Positions 62,640 to 64,000 of a stretch of 64,000 nucleotides of DNA are shown here, in pieces; the stretch's first letter is position 1, and each line of letters starts with the position of its first letter. A model generated the notes under the pieces. That model ran no database searches, was not told where the DNA came from, and saw nothing but the letters and a program-made list of their open reading frames with translations. The position numbers and the translations under genes are program-made. Origin of the DNA: Paraspadella gotoi (Eukaryota > Chaetognatha); NCBI GenBank assembly GCA_051294375.1, contig CM119263.1, forward strand, positions 15,416,532-15,480,531, written 5' to 3'.

Positions 62640-62765
62640 TCGCGGAGAAGACGACGGGAAGTCGCGCTTTTAACGGCGCCTCAGTCGGCGTCTCGCGGCG
62701 CCGTTCGGTGTCACGCGGCGCTACACGACCTCTCGCGGCGCCAACCGGAGCTTCGCGGGGTTCGG
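62640..62765 (+). repeat. GGCGCC-centred degenerate repeat
   Basis: TCGCGGCGCC-like motifs recur at roughly 20-45-bp intervals (CGGCGCCTCAG, CGCGGCGCCGTTC, CGCGGCGCTAC, CGCGGCGCCAAC). Confidence 0.6.
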
Positions 62766-63232
62766 TGATGGAACGACGCATTGTAAATGAGGAAATGGAC
62801 ACTTTTTTAAACCAAGTTATTTTCCCCACCTTTTTCTTGTTCCTTGTTCTAATTCTCACTTTTGTTTCGTTTGAGGTTAAAAAACGTAAAATAAATTTAT
62901 TATGGTTAACTATATTACCACCGTTGATGACCGGATATTAATTTTACAGGAACTTTAATCAGGAGCGATAGGAAAAAAACTTGATTAAACTAGTAATTCT
63001 TGAACTGTATATTATTTTACTAACATTTATTAGTTAGTTATTAGTTAGTTTTTTTCTATCACCCAAGATTGAAGTCCCAGTATCTGTACGTAAAATTTAA
63101 AATCCATTTTAGTCTTTTTGTTTTGTGACTTATTTAAATATCGATCTTTTGCCATTTCTTTTCCTGCCCATTGCCCGGTCCTCGGTTCATTTCCCGTCGT
63201 TCTCTACCTCTTTTCCGTTCCGCCTAATCCAG

Positions 63233-63282
63233 GCTGCCTGCCAGGCCTGCCTGCCTGCCTGCCTGTCTGCCTGCCTGGTCTG
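63233..63282 (+). repeat. (CCTG)n microsatellite
   Basis: About nine CCTG units with two substitutions. Confidence 0.9.
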
Positions 63283-63639
63283 GACTCGCGCCCAATTTTC
63301 GGGTCGACCCCAACCCAGACCTCTTCGCGTCACTTAGAGGGAAAACCCTTCCCAGACCGGAGATTATGATCGCTGGCTTTTGCTCAATGAACCAAATTCT
63401 TTGCCAATTGCGTCAAGAAACAGAAAGAAATAAAGAAAAGAGGAGAGAGAGAAAAAAGTCCCTGTTTTTCTCGTTTTAACTTCCCACGAATAAATTACGC
63501 CGTATTGAGGTATATATAATTATTTGTGATAAAAGGATAAAGGCAAATACCGAGAAATTTTTTTTTCCCTTGGCCAAAAGCTGAAACCTGGTTCCACAGC
63601 AGAAAAAAAATAGGAGGGGGAACAACGAGAGAAAAAATC

Positions 63640-63640
<1 letters not shown>

Positions 63641-63730
<90 letters not shown>
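63641..63730 (+). repeat. (CT)n microsatellite
   Basis: Uninterrupted dinucleotide tract. Confidence 0.95.
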
Positions 63731-63732
<2 letters not shown>

Positions 63733-64000
63733 GCAGCGATTGTGTCCTCTTCAATTCCCCAGCCACAACAAGGAAAACATAAAGCGCATGGAACCAACAA
63801 AAACCGACGGCGTCGGCTTCGGGGTGGATGGGCGATAACAATGGAAATCCGACCGAGGGGGCGTTGCCTCTGCAAACTGGGTGGGCGTGGCAGTCGAGTG
63901 GCGCAAGAGATAGAGAGAGAAGGAGTGGGTGGACGGCGGAGGACTAACGTCTTGGAGAAATCCCCGACGAAGAAAGATCCAGGGAAGGAAGGGACTTTCT

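Overview
This is nuclear DNA from an animal, most likely an invertebrate. Coding exons are short (86-211 bp), GC-rich and bounded by GT-AG splice sites. They sit in long AT-, purine- or pyrimidine-rich introns full of (AG)n/(CT)n, (GTC)n, AAAG and poly(A) tracts. There are no operons, no bacterial-style genes, no rRNA and no CRISPR. The species cannot be named from sequence alone; the arrangement of the Ig domains fits a protostome such as an arthropod, but that is inference.

The only gene I can support lies on the minus strand and fills almost the whole window. Twelve exons from 56,597 down to 1,260 join with matching codon phase at all eleven junctions. They give a continuous 531-residue open product ending in a stop codon; the start codon and signal peptide are not secured. 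In order the protein has a V-set-like Ig domain (residues ~1-85), a C2-like Ig domain (~90-184), a third and unusual Ig-like domain split by a ~100-residue basic insert (~186-370), a juxtamembrane stretch, one membrane helix (~432-452), and a ~78-residue cytoplasmic tail ending in Ser-Arg-Leu. It is a single-pass cell-surface receptor or adhesion molecule of the immunoglobulin superfamily. I cannot name the orthologue, and residue numbers are relative to the first exon I can see.

Layout: 1-1,259 lies 3' of the stop codon. Positions 1,260-6,482 hold the tail and membrane exons plus several N gaps. Positions 6,483-36,761 are two giant introns (16.6 and 13.6 kb) separated by one 86-bp exon. They hold a 1.7-kb inverted repeat (8.1-9.8 kb), two multi-kilobase palindromes (about 11.8-17.6 and 17.7-24.9 kb) whose central loops are copies of one another, and a 3-copy, ~3-kb tandem array (27.4-35.4 kb). 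Copies differ mainly by small insertions and deletions, and four gaps are exactly 25 N, which suggests error-prone long-read gap filling. Positions 36,762-56,597 hold eight exons and microsatellite-rich introns. Positions 56,598-64,000 are upstream, with one candidate signal-peptide exon and a dispersed repeat.

The most interesting items are the non-canonical third Ig domain with its basic, furin-like insert, the C-terminal PDZ-ligand-like end, and the inverted, frameshifted second copy of one exon (22,224-22,314) inside the second palindrome, which shows that at least part of the palindromic structure is suspect.
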